A stretch of DNA of 64,000 nucleotides, from contig CAZXHT010000007.1 in assembly GCA_964640665.1 (NCBI GenBank), positions 1 to 64,000 of the forward strand, read 5' to 3'. The notes under the pieces are model-generated. The model had not been told where the DNA came from and did no database searches. It saw nothing but the letters and a program-made list of their open reading frames with translations. The stretch comes from DATKYQ01 sp964640665. Lineage in GTDB: Bacteria; Myxococcota; B64-G9. The position numbers were made by a program, and so were the translations under genes. Positions 51,196 to 60,330 of this stretch are shown here, piece after piece (within the stretch, counting starts at the first letter, position 1; every line of letters starts with the position of its first letter).

Positions 51196-51627
51196 TCAAT
51201 AAATGACGAACCTCAACAGCAGCCACCAGACAGCCAGGGCCAGGGAAACGTACCCCAGCGGGATCTGAAAGCCGATCAGCTTCTTGCGCAGTTGTTCTCC
51301 CTTGGCCTTGGCCTCCTCGCTCAGGTAGGCCGTGACCATACCGTAACCGAAGATGAAGCCGAGCCCGATGAACACCAGCGAGGTGACCAGCATGGTCAGC
51401 CACATCAGCGCCATGAAGCGCAACATGCCGACGAACCTCAAGACGTTGATCAGCCCCCAGATGCCGTAGAGAGCCGAGACGACGCCGACCCAGCCCGAGA
51501 TCTTGGCGAGCTTCTCGATCAGATCCTTGGCCTCGGGCTTCTTCTTGACGATCACGCTCGAGGCGCCCAGGACACCCAGCGCCAGAAGGAAGAAAAGCGA
51601 CAACCAATACTCGAGTTCACTAAACAT
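51196..51627 (-). CDS. Four-helix integral membrane protein, unknown function
   Basis: This 143-residue protein has four hydrophobic segments (WLSLFFLLALGVLGASSVIV, WVGVVSALYGIWGLINVLRF, MALMWLTMLVTSLVFIGLGF, IPLGYVSLALAVWWLLLRFV) with short charged loops, one of them acidic/basic (SEEAKAKGEQLRKK). GGGAGG precedes the ATG. It is probably cotranscribed with the secreted protein at 51167. Family not recognised. Confidence 0.65.
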   Translation of the reverse strand: MFSELEYWLSLFFLLALGVLGASSVIVKKKPEAKDLIEKLAKISGWVGVVSALYGIWGLINVLRFVGMLRFMALMWLTMLVTSLVFIGLGFIFGYGMVTAYLSEEAKAKGEQLRKKLIGFQIPLGYVSLALAVWWLLLRFVIY

Positions 51628-51742
51628 GTAAGCCTCCCATAATGAGGTTCAAAAGGTTTGAACAGCACATGCCTACCAGTCCCGGCCGGGCATGTCAAAG
51701 CAAAATGCAATGTTGCTTTGATCGCAATCGTGACCATGATTG

Positions 51743-51771
51743 TTGACTGCCGATCGAGAGATCGCTACCAT
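51743..51771 (+). promoter_or_regulatory. Promoter of the PilZ-AMIN gene, predicted leaderless
   Basis: TTGACT (51743-51748) and TACCAT (51766-51771) are 17 bp apart. The start codon at 51778 lies 7 nt beyond the -10 box, where transcription should begin, and there is no ribosome site in the preceding 20 bp. Confidence 0.5.
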
Positions 51772-51777
51772 GACCCC

Positions 51778-52965
51778 ATGCCGGACGACAACGACAAGCC
51801 TGGGAAGGGCAACAAGCGCGTCCATCCCCGGGTGGACTTCTTCTCGAAGGTCAAGATTACGGTCCCCGATGACAGCACGGCCATCGACGTGTTCGCCGGC
51901 AACGTGTCTACGGGCGGCATGTTCCTGCGCAGTAACCGCCCCCTGGACAGGGGTCGTAAGGTCGGCCTCGAGTTCGACCTCAACGACGTGCCGGTAAAGG
52001 TCGACGAGGGGGAGGTTGTCTGGAACAAGCCCTTCGAGCCGATCAGCATCGACGGCTCGCCTTCGGGCATGGGCGTCGAGTTCAAGTCGCTCTCCGGCGA
52101 TTCCCGGCAGCAAATCGAGTCTTTCATCAGCGAGGCGCTTGGAGACGAACACAAGCAGGATAAGAAAGAGCAGCCCGCCTCTAGGGCCATGATGAAACTG
52201 GACATCGCCCCGCCGGCCGCGAGTGCCGGGAGTGACCGTCAGGTTCCGACCGCCGCCCCCGACCCTGCGCAGTCCGCGCCGCCATCAATGGAGGAAGAAA
52301 AGCAGATGGCCCAACTCTCTCAGCCGCCACCGCCCAGGAAACGCGCGTTTCTTTTCGTCGGCTTCGTGTTGCTGGTGGCCGTGGTTACGTTCTTTGTGCT
52401 GCTGATGATCGGGCCGTTTGACGGCACGGCGAGTAAACCGCCGGCGCAGGTCGCGGTCACAGGCAGGGACGCAGGCACCAAAGACGCCGGTATGCAAAAG
52501 GCCGCCGCCGGGGACGATAAAAAGGAAGTCAAGGTCGCGCCTTTCAAACCGGCGCCCGAGCCCGAGAAGGCGCAACCTACCACGCCAAAAAAGGAAACGA
52601 CGAAGGCTCAACCACTGAAGCCGAAGAAAGAGCCTGTCACGGCCGGTGCCGGCGCCGTTAGCGTCGAGCTACCCGTATTTTCTGAATCCGCCAAGGGCTT
52701 GCGCATGATGCTGCACACGGGTGTCCCGGTCGAGGAAAAGCACTTCACCCTCAAGGATCCCCCGCGTCTGGCGATCGACCTGCAGGGTGTCGGGTTTAGG
52801 GGGCGCACGCACAGCATCGATTCGCCGGCGCCTTTCATCAGCCGTGTGCGCGTCGGCCAACGGGAAGGCTTCACCCGCTTCGTGCTCGACTTCACGGGCA
52901 AGAAAGTGCCCGGCTTCAAACTGATCAAGGGAAATGAAGGGATCACTGTGATCTTCGAGAAGTGA
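51778..52965 (+). CDS. Transmembrane PilZ-AMIN fusion protein
   Basis: This 395-residue protein begins with a cytoplasmic PilZ domain with both c-di-GMP motifs: R14-x3-R18 (RVHPR) and NVSTGG at 42-47. A Pro-rich linker leads to a transmembrane helix near residues 191-212 (AFLFVGFVLLVAVVTFFVLL). After a Lys/Pro-rich periplasmic spacer, the last ~100 residues form an AMIN domain (VSVELPVFSESAKGLRMMLH; PPRLAIDLQGVGFRGR; TRFVLDFTGKK), a module that binds peptidoglycan or secretin assemblies. The combination suggests c-di-GMP control of an envelope structure, which is inference. Its 3' end overlaps the convergent VKOR-DsbA gene by 23 bp. Confidence 0.85.
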   Translation: MPDDNDKPGKGNKRVHPRVDFFSKVKITVPDDSTAIDVFAGNVSTGGMFLRSNRPLDRGRKVGLEFDLNDVPVKVDEGEVVWNKPFEPISIDGSPSGMGVEFKSLSGDSRQQIESFISEALGDEHKQDKKEQPASRAMMKLDIAPPAASAGSDRQVPTAAPDPAQSAPPSMEEEKQMAQLSQPPPPRKRAFLFVGFVLLVAVVTFFVLLMIGPFDGTASKPPAQVAVTGRDAGTKDAGMQKAAAGDDKKEVKVAPFKPAPEPEKAQPTTPKKETTKAQPLKPKKEPVTAGAGAVSVELPVFSESAKGLRMMLHTGVPVEEKHFTLKDPPRLAIDLQGVGFRGRTHSIDSPAPFISRVRVGQREGFTRFVLDFTGKKVPGFKLIKGNEGITVIFEK

Positions 52966-54190
52966 CTCTCCTTCTCTCGACCAACTCTACCCAGAACTCA
53001 CTCTTCTTGGCCCCCACCACCACCTTGTCTCCGACGGTGAAAGTGGGCGTGCCGAAGCGCCGTCCCATCTCGCGGCACTCCTTGGCCACCGATCGACACT
53101 CGGAGAGATCGGCCTGCAGCAACCGCGCGCTGCGGGGATCCTTCATGCAAGCCCGAAAGGCATCGGCATCCAGACCCAGCTTGCGCGCCAGCACCGTAAG
53201 GCCGCCGCTGTCCAGTCCGCAGCGGCGCAGGAACAAAGCGTCGTTCATCGGCCAGAAGCCGTCCTGTCCGGCAGCGCAGATGGCCGCCCGGGCGCAGTCA
53301 CAGGCATTGCGATGGAAGGGTTTTTTGATCATTGGATTGCACTTGTCGTCCAGGGGCATCTGGACGTGCACCAGCCTGAGCCAGTCTTTCCGCTGGCGTA
53401 CCACCTGGCGAACGGTCATGTGCGCCCGCCCGCAAAATGGGCACTCGTAGTCGGAATACTCGGTGATGACAACATCCGGCCGGGCGGCGCCGATCCACTC
53501 GTGCCCCTCGGGCGTGCGTCCGTGCTCGATGTCTTCCAGGCCGCCGGCGATCGTGTCCGCCTCGTGCGGATACATAAACGGTGTAACTATCAAGATTGTC
53601 GCGACCACGCCGGCCGCGAGGACCGCGAGCGCGATCCCCCTGGCGCGCCTTTCGAACACCAGCCTCAAATCGGACGCCATGGCCTTCAACACAAGGTTCA
53701 CGGCCCCGCCGGCAGGCAGGCCCTGGCGGCGCAGGCCCATGACGCACACGGCGGTGTTTGCCAGGTTGATCACGTAGAGGCTCAGGCACATTATACACAC
53801 CGCCCGTATCAAGAACTGGGTGACCAAAAAGAGAAAAACCGTCGTTCCCATCGCTGCTGCGCAGAGCATCGTGACAATTCCCCAGGGAAACGGCTTGCGT
53901 CCGGCCCTAATGCCCCATACTCCCAGCGCGATCAACAGGAGGTAGAACATTATTCCCCAGGTCGAAACCGGCACTCCTAGTGCTACCGAGTAGCAACTCA
54001 GGGCGACCGTGTCACAATTCATGCCCTCGCTGATGGCGCAGAAGGACACGTGTCCGGGCACGTTGTATACCTGCCAGTGCAATACGCTCAGGTAAGCTGC
54101 CGCCCCCAGCCCGATGACGCTCAGTCCTACCAGCGCAAACAGCCACTTTCGCCCGCCCGCTTTCTCGCCCGTGTCGGCAAGGCTTTCCAA
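52943..54190 (-). CDS. VKOR-DsbA fusion, disulfide bond formation enzyme
   Basis: Residues 1-150 of this 415-residue protein form a membrane VKOR domain with loop cysteines Cys51, Cys59 and Cys66 and the active-site CIMC at 132-135. After a fifth membrane segment (VLAAGVVATILIVTPFMY), a DsbA-like thioredoxin domain faces the periplasm with CPFC at 250-253 and the cis-Pro motif FGTPTF. The fusion would oxidise substrate thiols and pass electrons to quinone within one chain. The many Cys-rich exported proteins in this window are plausible clients (inference). Confidence 0.9.
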   Translation of the reverse strand: MESLADTGEKAGGRKWLFALVGLSVIGLGAAAYLSVLHWQVYNVPGHVSFCAISEGMNCDTVALSCYSVALGVPVSTWGIMFYLLLIALGVWGIRAGRKPFPWGIVTMLCAAAMGTTVFLFLVTQFLIRAVCIMCLSLYVINLANTAVCVMGLRRQGLPAGGAVNLVLKAMASDLRLVFERRARGIALAVLAAGVVATILIVTPFMYPHEADTIAGGLEDIEHGRTPEGHEWIGAARPDVVITEYSDYECPFCGRAHMTVRQVVRQRKDWLRLVHVQMPLDDKCNPMIKKPFHRNACDCARAAICAAGQDGFWPMNDALFLRRCGLDSGGLTVLARKLGLDADAFRACMKDPRSARLLQADLSECRSVAKECREMGRRFGTPTFTVGDKVVVGAKKSEFWVELVERRRVTSRRSQ

Positions 54191-54239
54191 AACAGACCTC
54201 CATAAAAGTTCCGGCGGATACTAATTACTCTTTCCCTTG

Positions 54240-55610
54240 ATGTACAGGATGTTGTTTGCTACACAGCCTCGCATGACAAGCAGCGATCCCGCATCTAGTT
54301 CCCCGGTTGAACCGCAGCCCGGCTTGTTTCACCCGTCGAAGAAGATTTTCCGCTTTACAATTCTGGTATTCGTAAGCCTCTTGACCTACGGCAGCTACTT
54401 CGCCTATGACTCGGTGGGCGCCATCGCCCCCACCCTGCTCAAGGTCCTAAATGTCGATCGCAGCGCCATCGGCACCATGTACACGGTATACAGCGTCGCC
54501 GCCATCTTCTCGGTTTTCCTGGGCGGGCTGCTGATCGACAAGATCGGCACGCGCGCGGCCAGTATCATCTTCGCGGCGCTGGTCGTTATCGGCGCGGCCA
54601 TCGTGGCCATCGCCCCAAGCATTTACATTCTGTATGTCGGCCGCTTCATCTTCGGGGCCGGCTCGGAGTCGCTGGTGGTGGCCCAGAGCGCCATTTTAGC
54701 ACGCTGGTTCAAGGGCAAGGAGCTGGCGCTATCGTTCGGAATCGCACTGACCATCAGCCGCATGGGCACCCTGTTCTCGTTCAACACCGAGCAGATGATC
54801 TCCAACTACTTCGGCAGCTACCAGGCGGCCTTGTGGGCCGCCGTGTTCTTCTGCCTGGTGTCCTTCTGCGCGGTGCTGGCCTACTGCTGGATGGACCGTA
54901 AGGGAGAGCGCGCTTTAAAGCTGGAGGCCGGCGCCAGCGACGAGAAAATCGTGCTTTCAGATATCAAGAAGTTCCCCGCTTCTTTCTGGTACGTGGCCAT
55001 TCTGTGCGTCACCTTCTACTCGGCCATCTTCCCCTTCACCGCGCTGTCCACCGATTTCTTCCATGACAAGTGGGGGCTTCCTCTGACCGTCGCCGCGCAG
55101 GGCGGGTTTTTTTATCAGGTCTTTAACAACATTATTCACATGTTCTCTACCGCCGGCGGTACCACTACCATCATCATCGCCGCCTCGATGTTCTTGGCGC
55201 CCTTCGCCGGTCAACTAGTCGACAAGATCGGCAAGCGGGCCTCGCTGATGATCCTGGGCTCGTTGCTGATGATCCCCAGTTTTCTGATCATGGCCTTTAC
55301 AATGCTGCCGCCTAGATTTCCGATGATGATGCTCGGGGCCGCCTTCGTGCTGGTGCCGGCCGCCATGTGGCCGGCGGTTCCATTGATCGTACGCAAGGAA
55401 ATGGTCGGTTCGGCCTTCGGTTTGATCACCATGATCCAGAACATAGGCCTGGCGCTGTTCCCCTACCTGAACGGCAAAATGCGCGATCTGACCCACACCT
55501 ACACGGTCAGCATGGTGATGTTCGCATCGCTGGGCTTCGTGGGCTTGGTCTTCGCCTTCTTGCTCAAACGCGCCGACCGCCGCGAAAAAGGGGCGTTGGA
55601 GAAGCCCTGA
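54240..55610 (+). CDS. Major facilitator superfamily transporter
   Basis: The ~456-residue protein has 12 predicted membrane segments. The A-like loop reads GGLLIDKIGTRAAS after helix 2 and its counterpart GQLVDKIGKRASLMI after helix 8, both close to the MFS motif. Helix 1 (YGSYFAYDSVGAIAPTLLKV) and GRFIFGAGSESLVVAQSAIL fit the nitrate/oxalate-like branch, but the substrate is not predictable. The start is uncertain: ATG at 54240 or 54273; neither has a strong ribosome site. Confidence 0.85.
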   Translation: MYRMLFATQPRMTSSDPASSSPVEPQPGLFHPSKKIFRFTILVFVSLLTYGSYFAYDSVGAIAPTLLKVLNVDRSAIGTMYTVYSVAAIFSVFLGGLLIDKIGTRAASIIFAALVVIGAAIVAIAPSIYILYVGRFIFGAGSESLVVAQSAILARWFKGKELALSFGIALTISRMGTLFSFNTEQMISNYFGSYQAALWAAVFFCLVSFCAVLAYCWMDRKGERALKLEAGASDEKIVLSDIKKFPASFWYVAILCVTFYSAIFPFTALSTDFFHDKWGLPLTVAAQGGFFYQVFNNIIHMFSTAGGTTTIIIAASMFLAPFAGQLVDKIGKRASLMILGSLLMIPSFLIMAFTMLPPRFPMMMLGAAFVLVPAAMWPAVPLIVRKEMVGSAFGLITMIQNIGLALFPYLNGKMRDLTHTYTVSMVMFASLGFVGLVFAFLLKRADRREKGALEKP

Positions 55611-55625
55611 GCCCGGACACCGATC

Positions 55626-57989
55626 TCAGGGACAGTGCATCTTTTTCAGGTGACGGCGCACACCCGATACGCGTTTGTCTTTCGGGGAAGCCATGTGCGC
55701 GAAAGCCGACAGCGCCTCGCAGGCCTGGTCTTTCTTTTTCAAAAGCAGATAGATTCCACCCAACTCGTAGTAGGCTTCCGCCATCCGGGGGTCGATCTCG
55801 ATCGCCCGCTCCAATTGAACAGCGGCGGCTTTCTTGTGTTTCCGGTAGAACAGGGCGCGCCCGTAGAGGTAGTGAAACACGGGGTCCTCGGGGTGCGTCT
55901 CGACCCAGCCTTGGATAAACTTCTCCGCCCGGTAGAACTTCTTCTTCTTGAGCAGCTTCAGCCCGAAGGCCCGGGCCTCCTGCAATTCAGCCGAAGGCTC
56001 GGGTGGGGCGGTCTTGCCGCCGGCGTCCGCTTCTTCGGCATGGGAGATGTCCGCCGCTCCCGCAGCATCATCAACGGTGCCGGTTGTCGACCCCGCGTCC
56101 ACCGTGTTTGCAAAGGGTTGCATGTCGGCCGGCCGGGTCCCGGCGTCCGGCTCACCGGCAACCGGCGCGGGCGTTACGCCGTCGTCCACGTCGCCGACGC
56201 CGAACCAGATCGGAAAAAAGTACCAGGCCCCGACAACCAGCACTACAGCCAACAAGGTGAACGACGCTATTTTCAGGGCCAGCCCCGAGGAAGTCTTGTG
56301 CCTTGCCCGGGCGGATTTCGCCATGGGCGGCTTCTCCCCGTCCCGCTCTACTATCACCGACGAGTCTTGCCCTTCTTCCGTGAAACCGCCCTGCGCCGGT
56401 AACTCGACTTCCGGCTGGCTAGCCACGGGAGAAGTCCCCGCGAAGAAGCCCCCCTCGGCCTCCGCCGCGGATCCATCGAGATCGGGCAGATCTTCGAGTT
56501 CGGCCTGTCCATCGAGACCATTCGGCCGCTGGTCGGATTCTTCATCCACAGAAAGCGGTTCGAGTTCTTCCGCCAAGGATTCTCCGCCACTCTCCGGCAG
56601 CTGCGCTTGCTCTTCAGCGGTACCTTCAAAAACGGGCGGCTCGGGCAAGGGTCTGCCGGCCGGCGCGGTCTGGACGTTGGGCTGCGGGAGAGCTCTGTCG
56701 GTTTTCATTTCCTCGGACAGGTCCTCCTCGCTGAAGACCTCTTCCGCCTGCTCGACAGCCGGGCGCACCATTTCGCCGGCCACCACCGGCATGGATACAT
56801 CGTCGGCCGCGGCAACTGTCTCGGCCGAGGTGGAGGCCGGGTGAAGCTCCTGGGCTACAAGCACCCGCGAGGCACTAGTAGAGCCTAGCGGCACAGACGA
56901 CTTGACCGTCTTCTCGTTGAACGGGTCGCTTCCCGGCGGGGTTTGTTCCTCCGCCTGCCGGGTTACCTGGGTCTGCTCCTGCTCGCGCAGGTGGGTAAGC
57001 TGTGCTACCAGCTCATCACGTTCTCTTTCCAGCACACCCAGCTCGCCACGCAGATTTTCGTTTTCTTTTTGCGTCTTTTGGAACTTGCGCGCGAATTCGG
57101 CCTCCCGCTGGCGCAACTCCTCCAGGTCGCCCTTCAGGCGCTGACTTTCGCGCTCACGGTGTTCCACCATCTGGCCCGAAGCCATCCCCTGCTTGGCCAA
57201 CTCCTGGTTGAGGCGTGAGACATCAGACTCGAGCTGAGCGACTCGCTTGGTTTGTTCCTGCTCCTTCTTGCCGCCCTGCTCCAGGCCGGCCCGGACTTGA
57301 TCCAGCTCTCGGGCCAGGTCATCACGCTCGGACTCCACGACCGACAGGTTGTTCAGCTCTTCGGCCAGCTCGCGGATCCTGTTTTCCTTCTCCTTCGCAT
57401 CGGATTTGACTCGTTCGAGTTCCGCCCCGAGATCGCCGGCACTGGCGGAAGCCTGCGTTGCTGCGCTGAGCTTCTGTTCCCTGTCGGCTAGTTCACGGCG
57501 GGCGCTCTCAAGCTCACCTTTGAGCGCCTTGGCCTCGTCCAACTCCTTCTGCAGCCGGCCGACCAGCGAGTCCTTCTCGCGCAGGCTGCGTTCGGCCGCG
57601 CGTTTCTCGCGCCGCAGATCTTCACGCTCTCGCTCGGCCGATTCGGCGCGCTGGCGCTGAAACGAGTCTTCCTTGGGAACCGGTGGAGGCCCAATGGAGC
57701 TTGCCCGCTTGAGTTCTTCCTGCAGCTCGGCCACTTTGCGTTCGGCCATCAGCGCCCGTTTGGAGAGCATCTCCACTTCGGAGGATCCGCCGGCAGACCC
57801 CCCCGGCGCCTTGCCCGGGGTAGCCTGCTTCAGCTTGTCGATCTCGGCCTTCAGCTTGCGAACTGTTGCGTCCCCGGTTTCTTTTGCCGCCTTGAGGTCC
57901 CACTCGGACTCCTCGCGCTCCTCGGCAAGTTGCTGCTCGAGTTCGGCGATGCGCGAGCTGAGCTTCTCGGCTTCGGAGGAATCGGCCAT
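55626..57989 (-). CDS. Coiled-coil membrane protein with C-terminal TPR domain
   Basis: The first ~350 of 787 residues are a long charged coiled coil (RIAELEQQLAEEREESEWDL-type heptads). An acidic Pro/Ser-rich region follows, then a transmembrane helix near residues 572-592 (KIASFTLLAVVLVVGAWYFF) and TPR repeats (FHYLYGRALFYRKHKKAAAV, AEAYYELGGIYLLLKKKDQA). The layout resembles adventurous-gliding or cell-pole scaffold proteins of myxobacteria, without direct homology evidence. The ATG immediately follows the stop of the acyl-CoA dehydrogenase gene, so they share an operon. Confidence 0.8.
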   Translation of the reverse strand: MADSSEAEKLSSRIAELEQQLAEEREESEWDLKAAKETGDATVRKLKAEIDKLKQATPGKAPGGSAGGSSEVEMLSKRALMAERKVAELQEELKRASSIGPPPVPKEDSFQRQRAESAEREREDLRREKRAAERSLREKDSLVGRLQKELDEAKALKGELESARRELADREQKLSAATQASASAGDLGAELERVKSDAKEKENRIRELAEELNNLSVVESERDDLARELDQVRAGLEQGGKKEQEQTKRVAQLESDVSRLNQELAKQGMASGQMVEHRERESQRLKGDLEELRQREAEFARKFQKTQKENENLRGELGVLERERDELVAQLTHLREQEQTQVTRQAEEQTPPGSDPFNEKTVKSSVPLGSTSASRVLVAQELHPASTSAETVAAADDVSMPVVAGEMVRPAVEQAEEVFSEEDLSEEMKTDRALPQPNVQTAPAGRPLPEPPVFEGTAEEQAQLPESGGESLAEELEPLSVDEESDQRPNGLDGQAELEDLPDLDGSAAEAEGGFFAGTSPVASQPEVELPAQGGFTEEGQDSSVIVERDGEKPPMAKSARARHKTSSGLALKIASFTLLAVVLVVGAWYFFPIWFGVGDVDDGVTPAPVAGEPDAGTRPADMQPFANTVDAGSTTGTVDDAAGAADISHAEEADAGGKTAPPEPSAELQEARAFGLKLLKKKKFYRAEKFIQGWVETHPEDPVFHYLYGRALFYRKHKKAAAVQLERAIEIDPRMAEAYYELGGIYLLLKKKDQACEALSAFAHMASPKDKRVSGVRRHLKKMHCP

Positions 57990-59216
57990 TTATTCGAATA
58001 CCTTCTCGCTCCCGGCGTCTGTGGACAGCGCGTCAGCCTCGATGTCACGGCCGGCCGGGCCGTGCTGCAATAGCTCGGCGTAGTATTCGTGCTGGATCAA
58101 AAGGTTCATGATCTCGTTGGTTCCGGTCCAGATCATGGCCAGGCGGCCGTCTCGCAACAGGCGTTCCACGGGATAGACATCTGTATAGCCTATGCCGCCC
58201 ATCATCTGCATGGCGTCGTTGACCGTGTCCCAGGCCGCCTGGGTGGCCACCTTCTTGGCCTCGGAGACAAGCCGGCGGGGGTCTTGCCCGCTGTCCGCCT
58301 TGACCGCCGCCGCCCAGGTCAGCGCCCGGGCCGCGTCCATGCGAGCCACCGATTCGGCCACCCTGAAGTTGACGCCCTGGAACTTGCGGATCTTCTTGCC
58401 GAAGGCCCGGCGATTGTCGCTGTAGCGGGCGGCCACCTCCAAAGCGGCCCGGCCGGCCCCCAGCGAACCGGCGGCCGAGGTCAGGCGCTCTGGAACCATC
58501 ATGCGGTTGAAGACCTGAAATCCGCCGTGCAGCGGACCGACCAGGTTCTCGGCCGGAACCCGGACGTCATCCAGCAGGATCCTGGCTGTTCCGCCCCCGC
58601 GGGTGCCCATCAGGCCATACAGGTATTCGACCTTCAGCCGATCCGAGCGCTCGACCAGGAAGGCCGACAGCGCCTTGCGGCCGGCTGTATCGGGATCCGT
58701 CCGTGCGTAGACCAAAAAGACATCGGCGCCCTCGCCCCCGACGACAAAACGCTTGTGCCCGCGGATGACGAATTCGTTGCCGTCTTTTACGGCGCTGCAG
58801 GTGGCGCCGAAGAAGTCCGATCCGCCCCGAGGCTCGGTCAAAGCCTCTGCCGAAAACAGCTCGGCGCGAATGATGGCGGACAGGTATTTCTTCTTTTGCG
58901 CATCGGTGCCGAAGGCCACCAGGGCCTCGCCCACGATGGACGGCATGACGTAGTTGCAGGACAGGGCCGTGCCCAACACGCCGACCTCTTCGATGGCGGC
59001 CACTTCGGCCGTCCAGGGAAGCCCGCGCCCGCCGTACTCAGTCGGGAAACGCAGGCCCAGCAGGTTGCGCGCCGCGGCGGCCTGGATGAATTCCTTGGCG
59101 AAACGAATCTCCTCGCGGTCCATCTTGCGTAAGAGATCGGCGGACACTTCGTTCTTGACGAAGTCGCGCACTTCGTCAACCAGTTTACGGGTGACATCAT
59201 CCCATAAAACGTTCAC
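57990..59216 (-). CDS. Acyl-CoA dehydrogenase family protein
   Basis: This 408-residue flavoprotein oxidises acyl-CoA thioesters at the alpha-beta bond, passing electrons to ETF. FAD/substrate motifs include AEALTEPRGGSDF, RAFGKKIRKFQGVNF and MMGGIGYTDVYPVERLLRD. The usual catalytic Glu of the C-terminal YEGT motif is replaced (WTGTNEIM, Thr364), whereas Glu243 in VPERLTSAAGSLG matches the alternative base position used by isovaleryl-/long-chain-type enzymes. The GTG at 59216 has AGGAGG upstream. Confidence 0.9.
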   Translation of the reverse strand: MNVLWDDVTRKLVDEVRDFVKNEVSADLLRKMDREEIRFAKEFIQAAAARNLLGLRFPTEYGGRGLPWTAEVAAIEEVGVLGTALSCNYVMPSIVGEALVAFGTDAQKKKYLSAIIRAELFSAEALTEPRGGSDFFGATCSAVKDGNEFVIRGHKRFVVGGEGADVFLVYARTDPDTAGRKALSAFLVERSDRLKVEYLYGLMGTRGGGTARILLDDVRVPAENLVGPLHGGFQVFNRMMVPERLTSAAGSLGAGRAALEVAARYSDNRRAFGKKIRKFQGVNFRVAESVARMDAARALTWAAAVKADSGQDPRRLVSEAKKVATQAAWDTVNDAMQMMGGIGYTDVYPVERLLRDGRLAMIWTGTNEIMNLLIQHEYYAELLQHGPAGRDIEADALSTDAGSEKVFE

Positions 59217-59370
59217 GCAACACCTCCTGACCGCTGTCTATCACCTGAAACGACCTTATAAAAGTATCGAAGCGGGGCACGAGTGTCAACTTCCAGACCG
59301 CCGTGCACGTTGCCGCGCGCGCTAGCATGTTGTAACCTGCCCGCAAGATTCAATCGCCAAGGAGGCTGTC

Positions 59371-59952
59371 ATGCTGGACGATCTGGTTGCCCGGGCGCGC
59401 ACGGTGCGTCGTTTCAGGCAGGACGAGCCCGTCGGCGCCGACGTGCTGCTAAAACTTCTGGCACTGGCCCGGCTGTCGCCCTGCTCGGCCAACCGCCAGA
59501 CGCTAAAGTTCTTACCCAGCGCCGACCCCGAACTCAACGCCATAATCTTTACGCAGCTAACCTGGGCCGGCTACCTGTCCGACTGGCCGGGCCCGGCACA
59601 AGGCGAGCGCCCGGCGGCCTACATTATAGTGCTAAATGACAATCGCCTCGGCCCGGCCCGCGAGGTAGACGCCGGGATAGCCTTACAGACCATGTTGCTG
59701 GGAGCCGCCGAACGGGATCTGGCGACCTGCATCCTGGGAAACGTCGACAGGAAGAGCCTGGCCGAGGCACTCGATCTTCCCGCGCACTTCGGCATCCTCT
59801 ATGTTCTGGCCCTCGGCCGCCCGGCCGAACCGGTGGTCGTCGAAGAGATGGGCAAAGAAGGCGACGTGCGCTATTGGCGCGACGAGCAAGGCACGATGCA
59901 CGTGCCCAAGCGCACGCTGGACGAGTTGATCGTCAAGCTCAGAAGGTCGTAG
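59371..59952 (+). CDS. Nitroreductase-family FMN protein
   Basis: This 193-residue protein begins VRRFRQDEPV, the R-S-x-R-x-F-type start of the nitroreductase fold, with LARLSPCSANRQTLKFLP binding FMN phosphate. GIALQTMLLGAAERDLATCI and FGILYVLALGRP complete the fold. It is small, lacks the dimer insertion of NfsB, and contacts typical of NAD(P)H use cannot be seen. Reduction of nitro compounds or quinones is a family inference. AAGGAGG precedes the ATG. Confidence 0.85.
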   Translation: MLDDLVARARTVRRFRQDEPVGADVLLKLLALARLSPCSANRQTLKFLPSADPELNAIIFTQLTWAGYLSDWPGPAQGERPAAYIIVLNDNRLGPAREVDAGIALQTMLLGAAERDLATCILGNVDRKSLAEALDLPAHFGILYVLALGRPAEPVVVEEMGKEGDVRYWRDEQGTMHVPKRTLDELIVKLRRS

Positions 59953-59976
59953 GGGATGTTGGTCTTCTAGACAGCC

Positions 59977-60014
59977 TTGTAATAGCATGATAGCCGTGCT
60001 ACCATGTATACATG
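59977..60014 (+). promoter_or_regulatory. higBA promoter and palindromic operator, predicted leaderless
   Basis: TTGTAA (59977-59982) and TACCAT (60000-60005) are 17 bp apart. The perfect 12-bp palindrome CATGTATACATG (60003-60014) overlaps the -10 box and contains the toxin ATG (60012-60014), 7 nt after the -10. HigA binding there would block transcription. Confidence 0.6.
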
Positions 60015-60311
60015 ATTTGGTCTTTCGCTGACTTGGGAACGGAGGACATATTCAATGGTCGCAACAGCAAAGGTGCCCGGAGCACGTGTCCGCGATCCCT
60101 CTGGAAAATTGCCGCAAGAAAGCTCGACCAACTCGATTCCGTGGAGACCCTTGATGAACTGCGGATTCCGCCGGGCAATCGGCTCGAATCCTTGAGCGGA
60201 GATCGCAAGGGGCAATTCAGCATCCGAATCAACGAGCAGTACCGTATTTGTTTATCCTGGACTGACAATGGCCCCGGAGAAGTTGAGATTGATGATTATC
60301 ACCGGGGTTGA
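60012..60311 (+). CDS. higB: HigB-family toxin
   Basis: This 99-residue RelE-fold toxin matches HigB: an N-terminal FADLGTEDIFNG, KLDQLDSVETLDELRIPPGN, then LSGDRKGQFSIRINEQYRIC and the terminal VEIDDYHRG. It is expected to cleave mRNA on ribosomes. The order toxin before antitoxin is standard for higBA. No ribosome site precedes the ATG; translation may be leaderless. Confidence 0.9.
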   Translation: MIWSFADLGTEDIFNGRNSKGARSTCPRSLWKIAARKLDQLDSVETLDELRIPPGNRLESLSGDRKGQFSIRINEQYRICLSWTDNGPGEVEIDDYHRG

Positions 60312-60330
60312 CCCGAATCGGAGGTGACAG

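Noticed and set aside
53312..53980. 222-codon plus-strand frame opposite the VKOR-DsbA gene
   Set aside because: The minus-strand fusion has all catalytic Cys motifs; the opposite frame is a shadow.
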